The notes under the pieces are model-generated. The model was given only the letters and a program-made list of their open reading frames with translations. It was not told where the DNA came from and did no database searches. A DNA stretch of 64,000 nucleotides from NCBI GenBank assembly GCA_025093985.1, contig JACAAK010000015.1, positions 310,001 through 374,000 of the forward strand, given 5' to 3'. The position numbers and the translations under genes were made by a program. Each line of letters opens with the position of its first letter. The stretch's first letter is position 1. The stretch comes from Calvatia gigantea. Its lineage: Eukaryota > Basidiomycota > Agaricomycetes > Agaricales > Lycoperdaceae. Below are positions 1 through 11,616 of the stretch, one piece after another.

Positions 1-428
1 TGGGCGAGGGTATTACCGAAAAATAAGTAGACCTATATACAAGATGTTTCCTCGATTAAAATTTTCTACATTAAATTCACGAGAAGAAAGTCAAACAGAC
101 TGGAGAAACACGTCAAGTTCTAAGGAGAATGATGATTAAGTCCATAGGGGAGAAGAAAAGTCTGCCCGTTTCCTCGAATGAGAACAGGAGAGACGAAAGT
201 AGGGTGACGCCAGGCATCGGGGCGTCCGTTGATTCGTTTAAGTACCGTAGGTGCTCATGTTGATGTCCCCCCCTGCTCGGAAAACCTCGAGTTATTTCCT
301 TATGAGGAGCGATGATTGACTGAATGCCTACCTATACGAGTTCGTCCACCTGGAGAAAGTACACCGATCATACCAGAGTTTCTGGCTGTGTGTTGCACCT
401 CTTGAGTTTCGGTTGAGACAAAATTGAA
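1..428. other. Left edge, no gene recognised
   Basis: I see no coherent reading frame, RNA gene or repeat that I can support here. The neighbouring minus-strand gene ends at 429. Confidence 0.4.
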
Positions 429-1575
429 CTACCACATACTGATTTTGGTGCGATTATCCCTCCAGTGATGGTCCGGGAGTGCGGGTCCGGAGGCCCGGGG
501 AAGCGGGGCAGTCCTGGAACGTTGAGGGGCGGGGTTGGGGTTGGGACGTTGGAGGGGTGCGGGGGGTTCGGGAGAAGGCGGTTGGCGGGTTTGATGTTGT
601 CCGTTTGTGTTGAGTGGAGTATTGGTGAGGTAAATGCCTCCCGCTGTTACAAGACCTATTAGCCCTTTCCCCACTGGGAGAGGCAAGGTAGCAAGTGCTT
701 ACCAACTTCAGTATCACCACCCGGCGCAAAAACGCCTATCATACCGTCATTTTCACCTGTAATACGTCTGGGTGAGTGCGGTCCCAGGACTTCAAGTTGC
801 GAGATTGGCACAAACCGAGATCGGTGCCATTATTCACCGCGGGGTGTTCGGAACCATCTTCTGCTTCTTGTGATCCCTGAGACCGGGATGGGGTTCTGGC
901 TTTGCCGTCGAGCAAAGCAGCGACTTGCTGTCGCAGCTCGATATTGGACTTCAGCTAAAGGGAAAGACGTTAACGTATTTATGGCACGGATGCAAACTTC
1001 ACTTACATTAAACATATCGAGGGCTTTTCGGAGGCGTCCCTGACATTGCTCGATGGCCCGCTTGTAGAGGAAGTGTTTCCATGTTCTCTTTACTAGAGAC
1101 TGCTTCTTTCCATACTTTTTAACACACTTCTCGATGAACTTCATGTCCCTATCGCAGCTTTGGGCGAAAAGTGAAAAATGAGGGGAAAACAACCTACTCC
1201 TGCAACCGAGCTGCGTCCTCTTGTAGATGGGGGGGCTCAGGACCATTCTTTGTGTCCGCCCTCTCAGCCAGTGTCGCCATGATTAAGTAACAACTCTCTA
1301 ATAAGTCACTAAAGTCTTCCTTGTTCTTCTCCGCAGCCTGAATCATGTGATAAGCATTCAAGATCGGAACACATAAACAACATCCACCTCACCTGGACGT
1401 CTTGGGAAAGCAAAAGAGCAGTTGTTGCAGCCAGGCCAAGACCAGGGACCAGTGATGCTGCACCCAGAAGTATCCGGAAGAGGCGTTCACCAATCAGACC
1501 GACGATGTAGATCTTCGATGCTGTTAAAACTAATGAAGCTGTAACCGTTAAGGCAGGGTTAATAACTGCGAACCT
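429..1575 (-). CDS. MLKL-like N-terminal domain protein with Pro-rich tail (5' end uncertain)
   Basis: I read several exons on the minus strand. A hydrophobic segment (about 1575-1393) contains IVGLIGERLFRILLGAASLV. After an intron comes AAEKNKEDFSDLLESCYL..ATLAERAD, then DMKFIEKCVKKYGKKQSLVK..RLRKALDMFN, then LKSNIELRQQVAALLDG. This helical pattern, ending in a block like DMFNIKSNIELRQQ, is the one I know from agaricomycete proteins with an MLKL-type (mixed lineage kinase domain-like) N-terminal four-helix domain, often part of NLR-like or membrane-acting proteins. Further exons read GVFAPGGDTEV and then a Pro/Arg-rich tail ending KISMW at 429. The APGGxTE block is shared with the divergent gene at 2647. 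Exon joining near 740-870 is not in phase, so a frame error, a missed intron or two separate genes are possible. The start codon was not found with certainty. Confidence 0.5.
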
Positions 1576-2646
1576 GGGGAGAGCTCCATCGTGTTGGTGA
1601 TTTAAGGAGAAAAGCCAGAGAATGAATAGGAAGAGGGGGGTGTTTATTGACGGGTGCCCACTGGTGGAATTTTATACTGTTCTGTTTTTGTTTCCTAGAC
1701 TCTTTGCGCTCCTGGCCAGCCGGAAGTATCAAGATGCGAACACTGCAAGGCAGTGCCTTCTGGCTTTGTGCCTCAAGGCCTCATGTACAAGAGCGCTCAG
1801 TGGGCGCTAACTCGAGTTCTGATCCCTCATTCATCCAATATTTCAATGTTCTCTTTGTATGTTGAATACTAGCCGGGTTGAAATCAAGTTGAAGAACGCC
1901 AGATCCGGGTTAGCTCGGTCAGCTCCCTCAGTAACGACCAATTTCTGCTCAGAGATTGCGTGTTCGAAGAGCCGCTGCCATATGTTCTTCCAACGGGATG
2001 TCATGTACATGAAGCTTCCTGCGTTACAAAAACAAAAGACACAGCATGTGACGATACAGCTGAGGCTGACAGTTCGCTTTGTGTTGTCTTCTTCCCACGG
2101 TTCAAACAAGACGCGTTTTGGGGATTTAGAGCGACCACCATTGTGAGTGCGGTGCAGAGGTGGCGTGCTTCTGATTGCGGAAGTTTGTCCCGTTCGAGCA
2201 TCCTAGATGTCATTTCCCTCGCGTTCATGGGCATTTGTTCCTCGAGGTCGGACAAGTTTGGATGCCAAGGAGGGCGCCGCGATTGTCAAGGCTATGACAA
2301 AGGCAATGTACCCTTGCTCCTATTCCGTGTTGTGAACAAGGCTGTTCTGTGCTGTTTGTTGAACAAATTACGGCTGTAGGAACGTGTTTCCATGCAGCTT
2401 CTGATGTTATCGCCCTGCCAAAATTATTTTGATGAGGCGGCTGGTACAGCGGGTCTCAGCGCTCCCTCATTGTCGGTTTTCTTTCCAGTGTGCATCGCCT
2501 GGTTTGGGGCCCTTGTCGTAATGTCCAGTATAAAATCTGTTTGGTGTAATTCACCCCTCCCCATCGTACAATCCTTCCTTGGCCGCTTCTTATTACTTAA
2601 ATCGCCTGCCCCTAGCTCCCATTTCATTTCCCGAAAACCATAACCC
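1576..2646. other. Intergenic region, mostly inside the tandem duplication
   Basis: From about 1745 the sequence is matched again near 8775. Both copies contain short ORFs on both strands, none of which keeps the same frame convincingly between copies. It probably serves as the divergent promoter region between the MLKL-like gene and the gene at 2647, but it may hide diverged 5' exons. Confidence 0.35.
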
Positions 2647-3523
2647 ATGTCATTCTTTTACGGGGCAAACGATTTCGAGATCAATGGAGGAAGTTTCCAG
2701 AGCAACTCAACCACAAACAAGACGGATAACCGCACCACCATTAGTGTGTTTCAATTTCACATCTTCTGTTGGGGAACGCTGATCAAAGGCACGACATAGC
2801 TACTCCCAAAGGTGGTGTAAGTATGTTAGGGGTCGTCGCGCCGGGCGGACGGACCGAGATTGGTACGTATCTGATCATTGTCACTGCTCACAAGGCCTCA
2901 ACTCACGGTTCTCTGAGCAGCAGGAGACGTGAATTTAAGCCGCGGACAGCTGCCTGCTGGACAGCAACATTCCCGCCTCCCGTCGCTCCCTAACAACCAC
3001 AACGTCCTCCCACTGGGTCATGGAGAGGCGGACAGCCGTAACACGATGGGTATGTAATACTAGTTCAACGTGTTGTGATCGAAGTTCATTGAAGCGAGAC
3101 GTAGGCGCTAATGGGGCTGGCACACAAAATGTAAACCAAGAACGTGACCAAATGTTGCTCGCACTCGCAACCGCAATCCTACAGCTACAAGGCCCTGCAT
3201 ATGCAATATTGCAAGCTCTGGGGGGACAAAGCGCGGATCAGATCCCTATCTCTGTGCAACCCCCACCCTCAGTCACACCGCCTCTCCCAAATACGGCAGT
3301 GGCGGCTATTGCTTCAACCATAGCGAGTCTCCCGGCGACACCCACACAACTTTCGACCCCTTTGCCGACTCCGCCCATTGCTAGATCTGCAACTCCTTCC
3401 CCCACCCCATCAATCGGTACGAGAATCAGGTCATCAGGAAGTACGACATCCATTCCACAGAGTGAGAAACGAAAATCACCACTTAGGAAATTTTTCGGGA
3501 AGAAGAGTGAAGACGCACATTAG
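2647..3523 (+). CDS. Small Pro/Ser-rich protein with GANDFEINGGSF N-terminus (unit 1 copy)
   Basis: I read four exons. The first starts MSFFYGANDFEINGGSFQ, an N-terminal style common in agaricomycete hypothetical and NLR-like proteins. It is followed by an exon with GVVAPGGRTEI, an exon with AGDVNLSRGQLPAGQQ, and a last exon running from RDVGANG to the stop at 3523. Introns show GTGTG, GTACGT and GTATGT donors. The C-terminal half has a short hydrophobic helix (MLLALATAILQLQG), then a Pro/Thr/Ser-rich stretch and a basic end (SPLRKFFGKKSE). The same exon layout and frame are kept in the copy at 9667, which argues that the model is real and the protein conserved. Function unknown; neither catalytic motif nor signal peptide is visible. 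Confidence 0.65.
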
Positions 3524-4604
3524 AACAGTTTCGTATTGGTGATTGTTTTTTATCGACCTTTGTTGTTTAATACACCACGTAGTAGTACATCTCACTAATA
3601 TTCTTGTGCCAAATGGGGATCCATTGTTGTAAGGAAGATTGAGGATTTAGCGCGTTCACTGAACTAGATCAGTGCCGAAGCATCATTAATCAACGTCGCG
3701 AGGTCCCACTTGCATTTCATCCTTATCTGCCGTCTCCTCGGGACCCTGTGTCACATATGCAACACCATTCAACCGTTCAAAGATTCTGAAATTTTAAATA
3801 CCAATTTCATCCGGTCGAATTAATCATCACGATGGACAGTGGGAATGAATGTCTGAAGTTGTAGAATCCACGACCATTCAAGTTCTGAAATTTTATACCA
3901 GGACACTCTGGGTTATTTGAACCACGACGACGCTTAGACAGGTAGCACTATATCTCGTGGCTCCACCAGTTATTTCCGTCGGCCCAGATGGTTCAGTTGA
4001 ATCTCCCAAAAGGCAAGTCGGTGGGTGGTTCGGAAAGAGTGGGATGCCGAATGGGCGCCATAGTTTCCAACAGTAGGAAAAATCTCTGTAGTTTGGGAGA
4101 TTCATGGTTTCGTGCCCCATAGTCCAGTGGTCTCGCCTATACCAGAAACCTTTTGTAGGACTACTTTGGCTTGAATGGAAACCACTCACGGGATTTCGGT
4201 CAAGATGGCGGTTCGCCTGATCGCAAGGTCAGTTTTGTCGCTTTTGCGTATCTTTCGCGTTTCCGAAAGCAAAGGTTTAATTTAACCCAGATAAACGAGT
4301 GGTCATAGCCAATGTTAATGAAGGCATGTGCTCGACGAGTGTTCGGTTATCTGAGAGAAGAACTGTGATGTAATTTCCAAATGTACAATGCCTGCGTACA
4401 GAGAAGGGTACAATGGATCTCGTTCAAGGGCTTAGCGGATCACACCAACGGCGTTTGTTGAGAATGAATCCTTCAAGGGATTCGATTTTATTTATCCCAA
4501 AACAAGTGATGGATGGTCGAGTCCCCCAGTTAAACAATTTAGTGGCAGGAATAATAACGACCTCTCGTAAGGCGAACGCTTAAATTCAAATGCCCAGACC
4601 CTCC
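3524..4604. other. Non-coding or undetermined, duplicated at 10541-11616
   Basis: The block is alignable between both duplication units (for example the stretch around 3905 against 10925), but no reading frame is kept in both. No gene is recognised. Confidence 0.4.
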
Positions 4605-5877
4605 TTACTCAATACCCTTAACATCGTGTACTTTCTGCTCCTCCTCACCCACCGTTGCCGTTACTTCCTTGGTGCCTTTCTCCCTATCCATTGTGGCATT
4701 CAACCCTTCCACAACCGCCATAGATTTGACTATCAGCCTCGCCCAGTTAAAACAGACCTCGCAGTCGATGGTTCCGTGCTTCTTGCATTTATACGACCAC
4801 TCCGTTTTATTAGCCAATCGCGCACCGAAAGCGTATGCATTAAGCGGTGGTTGATGAAGAGGGGGGCAACGGCTAGATACGCGAGCACGTCGGCGTCCGT
4901 CCGATGTTGTTCTTGACCGAAGGGATTGTGTTGGAAAGAGAGGGTAGGAGTGGAGATCATGAAAATGATGAGGCAACGGAACGGAGGATAATTTTGTTCC
5001 GAAGGCTCGGAACCATGAGAGAAGGGTCCAGAAAGGTGTCGAGGGCGATAACCGAACGCTCAGAAGGCGGTGTTTACGATTGTGTGGCGATTTGGGCGTC
5101 GAGACGAGAGAAATAAGAAAGAGAGTAAGAAATAGATTAGAGAAATAGCTAGAGACAGAGACTTCGGGGAAAAACTTGGCTAATTCGTAGCTACCTGACT
5201 ACAACAAAGTATACAGGTTTTTATAGAGGAAAACGGTGGGCTGTGCGCCCGAATTACAAAGAGTAGAATGTAAATTTTAAGGAGAGAACAAAGGAAAACA
5301 TACTGAGCAGGGATGAAAATGGGCCGGAAACTCATTCTATGAGGTTCTAAATTATGAGGAATGTAGAAAAAGCATAATAAGTGAATAGGAAAGCGGTCCG
5401 TAGGATTTTAGAGTCGGAAATGAGAAGTACGGGCAGGCGAGGTGGAGTTCAGAGGTTGGAGCTTCCATGGTCGGGACTTCCGAATTAGGAAATCGTGCAT
5501 GATTTGGATGGCTCGGAAATGGGATTTTCGGGGTCGGTGTCTTGGTCATCGTTCTCGGAAGTGACCGGCGTCGTCGGTGAAGTGGAGTGGGGGTAGGAGG
5601 ACGCGTACATGACACTTTTCAGTGTCAGGTGCCGTCCAATCTCCACATTGATCCTGTTGGAAATTCAACCCAATTATGCGGGAACGGGGGGGTAAAGGGA
5701 AGCGCAACGCACGTCAAAGTCAAGGAATATCTCGAGTTCCTGAATTGTCGCCTCGTCGAGGTCGACCTGATTGTTATTACAAGCTCTGTAATCGCAAAAA
5801 CAAGAGGGACGGAATTCCTGGCCATGGTCTACGCAGAACATAAAATTGTTCACGATAAAGCAGTCGATCGCATCCAT
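4605..5877 (-). pseudogene. CxxHxxxxCxxC zinc-binding protein, unit 1 copy, interrupted by an insertion
   Basis: The minus strand starts MDAIDCFIVNNFMFC at 5877 and continues through the first cysteine/histidine block, where a Cys present in the unit 2 copy has become Arg (HGQEFRPSC). The intron that follows is conserved. Directly after its acceptor the exon is broken by a 793-base insertion (4855-5647) that is absent from unit 2. It then resumes with LNAYAFGARLANKTEWSYKC and the second block CKKHGTIDCEVC. Two of the inferred features for metal binding are therefore damaged. It is almost certainly non-functional unless the insertion is spliced out. Confidence 0.7.
4855..5647. mobile_element. 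Solo-LTR-like insertion (793 bp) with short target-site duplication
   Basis: Comparison with unit 2 (joined at 11848-11858) defines the insertion exactly. It begins TGAAGAG and ends CTCCACA, so it has the TG..CA ends of an LTR with a short imperfect inverted repeat, and is flanked by TTGA (4851-4854 and 5648-5651). It contains a TATA-like TTTTTATAGAGG near 5218 and purine-rich tracts but no long ORF. A solo LTR left by recombination fits best. A non-autonomous element of another class, or deletion from the unit 2 copy, is less likely because the flanking repeat matches a duplicated target. Confidence 0.6.
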
Positions 5878-6385
5878 TGGTGGTGTTGTATAAGGAGGTA
5901 TCTGGGCGAGGCGGTGGTTATTAAGTTTATGGAATTGTGAGGGGACAACCGAATGGGAGGGTACGTTTCTTAATCTGGTGCAAATGTTCTTCCACCCACG
6001 TCCGTTGTTTGATAAACCAGCATCGGAGACCCCTACAAGATAGAGTCTGCATGAGCTTTGGAGAACGGGCATCTGTCGGTCCTTTATCAACCCCGGTGTA
6101 GGAAAGCAGCGACTCCAGCCTTGAACATTTGAGTACTTGAGCATCCAACAGGCTGGGAACTCCAGGCGCCTTCGAAACACTCTTTACAGTCCGCAGAAAC
6201 GCATCCAGAACCACCCCAGGCGGGAGTAAGATGCAGGTCACCAAAATGTGACTTGCGACTTGCTGTGAGTTGGGCTTTCCACGGTCACAGTGTGGCATTA
6301 AACCCGAAGGTGTGAAACTACGTAAGTTGAATGAATTGGATATTCCTGCATTTTGACTTTGATTGTAGAATACGTATGGCGAGCT

Positions 6386-6619
6386 TCAAATTTTCAAAGG
6401 GTGGCTGAGCGCAATGACAAATCCGTAAGCAAAAGTAGCATGTGGATGCCTCTTGGGCCTGAAACCTTGATGCAAGATGCAAGATCCCCGATGCCCTCTG
6501 TTGACTCTCTCAACTGGCATAGAGGAGCCAAAGTAGGACGAGCGTTGTGCTATCTGATAGGACATGGCACCATCGTCGAGTATGATCTCACATTCTAGAC
6601 TGACGGCACAGATGGCCAT
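6386..6619 (-). other. Conserved hypothetical coding block, unit 1
   Basis: A minus-strand frame beginning MAICAVSLECEIILDD keeps its pattern in unit 2 (MAIRAVNLSLEIIPDD..PYQMAQCQSYYG). Matching residues include the acidic DD, PYQ/SYQ and the SYFG/SYYG block. That conservation suggests an old exon. The frames diverge downstream in both units, so the complete gene is not resolved and may be decayed. No family recognised. Confidence 0.35.
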
Positions 6620-6861
6620 CAAGTCACGCAAGTAACATGGCTTTTCATGATACGAAAAACCAGTGATCTTCGCGCGGAGACCGGGCTCGACGCCACTGCT
6701 CCATCCGCGTTTTGCGAGGGAGTGAAGTCACTTATTAAGTCGGCGAACGGGTACATTGGCTAAATCAGCAATACACCCATTCCTGTTTCATCTCTAACAA
6801 CGACAATAGCCGCCAATTCAACCACCGTACTCAGGACACTGCTCGAAATGCTAGCTGTAGG

Positions 6862-8254
6862 GGATTCCACAAATTACCGCACCCTTCACGAATTAATCTG
6901 GAGTTGCCTTACTACGATGTTTGCTTGTACATGGATTGCACTGCATCCTAGTGTGCCTCAATCCAGCCACCGTACAGGCACACCAACCCGTTGGGACAAC
7001 TTCTAGTGGCGAGGCACGTTGACGCTTGGTGTCATGATCGCACTAGATTCCATGGTTCTTTGGGCAGTTGAGGAAAGACTGTTGGTAGGGAGAATCGTCG
7101 GGGCGTATAATCGGTTCTGTGACACGGGTGAGCCTCAGTTCGCGCGAAAATCGACATGAGAGAAGCTAATGTGATGACTAGTAGAGTCTGGGGATGCCTC
7201 AACGCCAACATCCGCCCGGAGGCCGGGGTAGACTCTGACTCGCGCATTCTTCCTCTTAATGAATGGGTTCATACTCCAAGACGAGCAAGGGAAACCTATC
7301 GGCCCACTCACCCCTACTACCCTTTTTCAAGCCCCGGAAACAAAAGAGCTAGTTTACCGGCCGCCATTCACGATATCCAAGGAAGAGATCAAGGACAAGA
7401 GCAAGGGTGACTTCTTCACGAAGTCGGTCGTCGTTGTTCAAACGTCCTAGTTCGTCGCGCAATCCATTGGCCGGACCGGGTTGGGGCTTCCGTTGGCGGG
7501 ACTAGAGGTCATCACCCTTGCCTTTGCAATAATGAATGTTGTGACATATGCTATGTGGTGGTACAAACCACAGAACATCAACCTCCCCATCTCTGTAGTC
7601 TTGACACGTCTGGCGGCAGTCACCCACCCATCTCCACAACTAGCATCGATGACAAACAAGAATGTGAAACACGAAGTCCGTGAGGCAGGCCCAGTTGAAG
7701 GGAAATGTTTCTTATCGGAGTTACAGGATTTATACAGCAAGGCAAGAAAGGAGGGACTGCCGCGCATCGAACCATTCCTCACGGTTCTCTCCCTGCCTTT
7801 TACCGTGGTGACTGAGGCGCGTTTGATCCGAAGTTACGTGCCATGTCAAGTTCTTGGACTCCGCCTTGCCCTCGTATTTGTGCCTACAATTTTTGGTAGC
7901 ATCCATTTCTCGTCCTGGTCGACGGTCTTCCCCTCTGTAGCGGAGGGGTTCTTGTGGCGGTCCTCTTCCATCATCTACTTTGTTATTCCTCTCACAAGCT
8001 GGCACCCCCTTAATTTCTTATGTAACACCAAGTTGAACGTGAACCTGAGATTTTGGCAGGATCCTCGGAATCTCCGGGAAGTGATGATGGGATGTTGTCT
8101 GTTATTAATTCCTGCATATTTTTTCGCTCGCTTTGTGTTATTTATCGTTGCTTTGTGGCCCGCCCCACTTCAACTTCTTGGTATAGGATATAATAAGCTG
8201 CATAAAGAAGTCTTGAGTACTCACCTGACCGGTAATCGGTGTGTTTGTTCGTGA
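6862..8254 (+). pseudogene. Multi-pass membrane protein of an agaricomycete-specific family, unit 1 copy
   Basis: Fragments in order are LHELIWSCLTTMFACTWIAL, then MNGFILQDEQGKPIGPL, ISKEEIKDKSKGDFFTK, EVITLAFAIMNVVTYAMWWY and several hydrophobic C-terminal segments. I recognise the order (a WSC..FACTW helix, GF.L.D..G.PIGPL, EEI.DKSKGD, the TLAF..N..Y..WW.KP helix) from a large agaricomycete membrane protein family of unknown function. A tryptophan codon in VQTxWFVAQ has become TAG at about 7449, and upstream exons show further stops. The C-terminus runs out of frame relative to unit 2. Both copies look dead, by different lesions. Confidence 0.6.
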
Positions 8255-8580
8255 TATCTTGTCTGGCCGCCGCTGTGAGCTCATCAACGTTAAGAGCACC
8301 AGCTCGTTTTTTTTCCAACTACTAATTTCGCCCAGTCGAAACAGGCCCCACAGTCAATAGTTCCGTGCTTTTTGCATTGATACAACCAGTCCTTCTTGTA
8401 AGCTAGTCTCTCCCCAAAATCGTATGCATTAAGTGACGGGTGACCCCAGCAATCCGGGTCAATTTAACAAGGAGAGGTAAATACCAAGGACGGGCAACGT
8501 ACGTGAGTCTTCGAATTTCCGTCTCGTTAAGGTCGACTTGATCATTATTACAGAGTAGGACACATTCCTGAACGTTCCCA
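8225..8580 (-). pseudogene. CxxHxxxxCxxC zinc-binding protein, third (partial) copy
   Basis: The minus strand carries ECVLLCNNDQVDLNETEIRR, an intron, then LNAYDFGERLAYKKDWLYQC with CKKHGTIDCGACFDW, and a last block NVDELTAAARQDITNKHTDY. It lacks the first metal-binding block. A run of eight T (8317-8324) shifts the frame; seven would keep it open. It lies at the junction of the two duplication units, so it is probably the end of a longer original array. Confidence 0.55.
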
Positions 8581-9666
8581 GTGGAAACCCCTTGGCGTGA
8601 GGCGGCCGCTGACAGCACCAGCCAGCGTGGGTTGCCGTTGGCCACACCTCTCAGTCATCACAAAATTTCAGTCGCCGCGGAACATGTCTGGGCGTGTATC
8701 CCGAACTTGGCCTTTGGCTGCAAGTTACTCACCCTCCCTCCTTTGGCTGCTAGTCACTCACCCTCCCTTATGCCCTCTGGCTTCGGCCTCACTTACAGGA
8801 GCGTTCAGTGGGCACCAACTCGAATTCTGGTCCCCCGTCCATCCAATATTTCAGTGTTCTCTTCGTATGTTGAATACCAGCCGGGTCGAAGTCGAACTGA
8901 AGAACGCCAGATTTCAGGTAGCTCTTGCTAGTCAGTTCCCTTATTGACTACCAACCCCTGGCTGGATATTGTGTGCTCGGGGAATGTTCTTCCACTTCCG
9001 AAAAACCAAGGCGATGTACGCGAAGCTTCTAATTTTCTGTGCCATAAACAAACCCAGTACAGCTGATGCTGACAGTCCGTTTTTGTGGCCTTCTTTCCAC
9101 GATTCGGCCAAGACACGTTGTGGGGATTTAGAACGACTCAGACCATTGTCGGTGTGGTGCAGTCTGTGCAAGGTGACGTACTTCTGGTTGCAGGGAGGTG
9201 TTTGTTCTTGTGTCCCGAATGTCATAAGTTTCTCACGTGTCGAAAGGCTTTGTTCCTCGAGGCCAGACAATGGGCGTCAAGGAAACAGCTGCGATTGTTT
9301 GAGGCTGTGGTAATTAACAAAGGCAATGTATCCCTGTTCCTGTTCCGTATTGTGAGCAAGGCTGTCCCATGTTCCCTGTTAAGAAAATTACGGCTGTAGG
9401 AACGTGTTTTCATGTAGCTTCTGATGTTATCGCCCTGCCAAAAATATTTTGATGAGGCGACTGGTACAGCGGGTCTCAGCGCTCCCTCATTGTTGGGTTT
9501 CCTTCCAGTGTGCATCGCCTGGTTTGGGGTGCTTGTTGTAATACCCAGTATAAAATCTGTTTGGTGTAATTCACGCCTATTTATTGCACATTCCTTCCTT
9601 GGCCACTTCTTATTGCTTAAATCGCCTGCCCCTAGCTCCCATTTCATTTCCAGAAAACCACAACTC

Positions 9667-10540
9667 ATGTCGTTCCTTCACGGGGCAAACGATTTCGAGA
9701 TCAATGGGGGAAGCTTCCAGAACAACTCAAACACCAACATGAGAGATAACCGCACCACCATTAGTGTGTTTCAATTTCACATCTTCTGTGGGGGAATGCT
9801 GATCAAAAGCACGACGTAGCTAATAAAGGTGGTATAAGTATGATGGGGGTCGTCGCACCTGGCGGGCGGGCGGAGATTGGTATGTGTCTGATCATTGACA
9901 CTGCTCACAAGGCCTCAACTCACGGTTCTCTGAGCAGGAGGGGACGTGAATTTAAGCCGCGGACAGCTGCCTGTTGGACAGCAACATTCCCGCCTCCCGT
10001 CGCTCCCTAACAACCACAACGTCCTCCCACTGGGTCATGGAGAGGCGGACAGCCGTAACACGATGGGTATGTGATGCTAGTTCAACGTGTTGTGATCGAA
10101 GTTCATTGAAGCGAGACGTAGGCGCTAATGGGGCCAGCACACAAAATGTAAACCAAGAACGTGACGAAATGTTGCTCGCACTCGCAACCGCGATTTTACA
10201 GCTACAAGGCCCTGCATATGCAATATTGCAAGCTCTGGGGGGACAAAGCGCGGATCAGATCCCTATCCCTGTGCAACCCCCACCCTCAGTTACACCGCCT
10301 CTCCCAAATACGGCAGTGGCGGCTATTGCTTCAACCATAGCGAGTCTCCCGGCGACACCCACACAACTTTCGACCCCTTTGCCGACTCCGCCCATTGCTA
10401 GATCTGCAAGTCCTTCCCCCACCCCGTCAACCGACACGAGAATCAGGTCATCAGGCAGTACGACATCGATCCCCCGGAGTGAGAAGCGAAAATCACCACT
10501 TAGGAAATTCTTTGGGAAGAAGAGTGAAGTCACACATTAG
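9667..10540 (+). CDS. Small Pro/Ser-rich protein with GANDFEINGGSF N-terminus (unit 2 copy)
   Basis: This is a duplicate of the gene at 2647 with the same four-exon plan. It starts MSFLHGANDFEINGGSFQ, and the last exon runs from about 10108 to the stop at 10540. The Pro/Thr/Ser-rich region and the basic end SPLRKFFGKKSE are kept, and substitutions in the last exon are mostly conservative (for example TPS to SPS, IG to TD). Both copies staying open across four exons suggests selection. Function unknown. Confidence 0.65.
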
Positions 10541-11616
10541 GACGGTTTCGTATGAGTGATTGCTTCCTGATCGGGCTTTTGTTGTTTAATACATCACGTG
10601 GGAATACATCTCGCTAATTCTCTTTTGTACTCAATGGGGATCCACTGTTGTAATGAAGATTAAGGATTTATGTAGCGCGTTCACTGAACTAGACTACTGC
10701 CGAAGCATCTGAATTACTAGTCCTATTCTCCGTTATTCTTATCTGTTGCCTCCTCGGATCCCCGTGTCACATACGCAACACCACTCAGTCGTTCAAAGAC
10801 TGGTTTTTTAACACCGATTTCATCCAATAGAACTAATCATCACCATGGTCAGTGGGAACGAATACCCGAGGCCAGAGAATCCACGACCACTCAGGTTCCA
10901 AATTTTTATACCAGGATGCTCTGGGTTATTTGAACCACGAAGACGCTTAGACATGTAGTACTATACCCCGGTCCCACCAGTTGCTTCCGTCGGGAACCAG
11001 ATGGTTCAGTTAACTCTCCCAAAAGGCAAGTCGATGGGTGGTTCGGATGAGCGGGATGCCGAATGAACGCCATGGCTTCGACCAGCAGGGAAAATCAATG
11101 CAGTTTGGAAATAGCGAGAGAGCCATAGCTTCGTGCCCCGTAATCCTATGGTCTCGCCCACGCCAGAAACATTTTGTAGGACTACTTTGGTTCGAATAGG
11201 GGTTATTCGCTGGAATTCGGTCAACCTGGCAGTTAGCCTGATCGCAAGGTTAATTTTGCCGCATTTGCCCATCTTTCACGTCTCCGAAAACATGGTCTAG
11301 CGTTTAACCGGATAAACTTCTGGTCGTGGCCAATATTAATGAAGATAAGTGATCAACGTTGTCAACGAGTATTTGACTATGGGAGACACGGGGTCCGGAG
11401 AACGATACAAAGGACCTAGTCCAAGGGCTTGGTGGATCACCCTAACGGCGTTTGCTTGAAAATTAATTCTTCAAAACATTCGATTTACCCCGTAAACAGT
11501 CTAGTGGCAGGAATAATGACGACCTCTCGAAAGGCGAACGCTTAAACTCGAAGTCTGCCACTATATGCGCCCAATTACTCACCGTACGATAAAACATACA
11601 AGTGCGCAGAGCTTCC
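10541..11616. other. Non-coding or undetermined, duplicated counterpart of 3524-4604
   Basis: It is alignable with unit 1 but no shared reading frame is seen. No gene recognised. Confidence 0.4.

Larger units (their letters stand above)
1745..8300. repeat. Unit 1 of an approximately 7-kb tandem segmental duplication
   Basis: Collinear matches to unit 2 run at an offset of about 7020 bases (for example 2401 to 9421, 3020 to 10037 and 4620 to 11630). The offset falls to about 6206 after a 793-base insertion in this unit (5652 to 11858) and then rises again. The last match I can see is near 8222-8300 against 15145-15210. Coding blocks differ by substitutions throughout, so the duplication is not recent. 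Confidence 0.85.

Noticed and set aside
3238..3453. Gly/Val-rich minus-strand ORF, repeated at 10255
   Set aside because: It is the antisense shadow of the Pro/Thr-rich exon; open only because of the composition of the sense strand.
5352..5615. 87-codon Pro/Thr-rich minus-strand ORF inside the insertion
   Set aside because: It lies wholly inside the LTR-like element, is low-complexity and has no domain. Not considered a gene.
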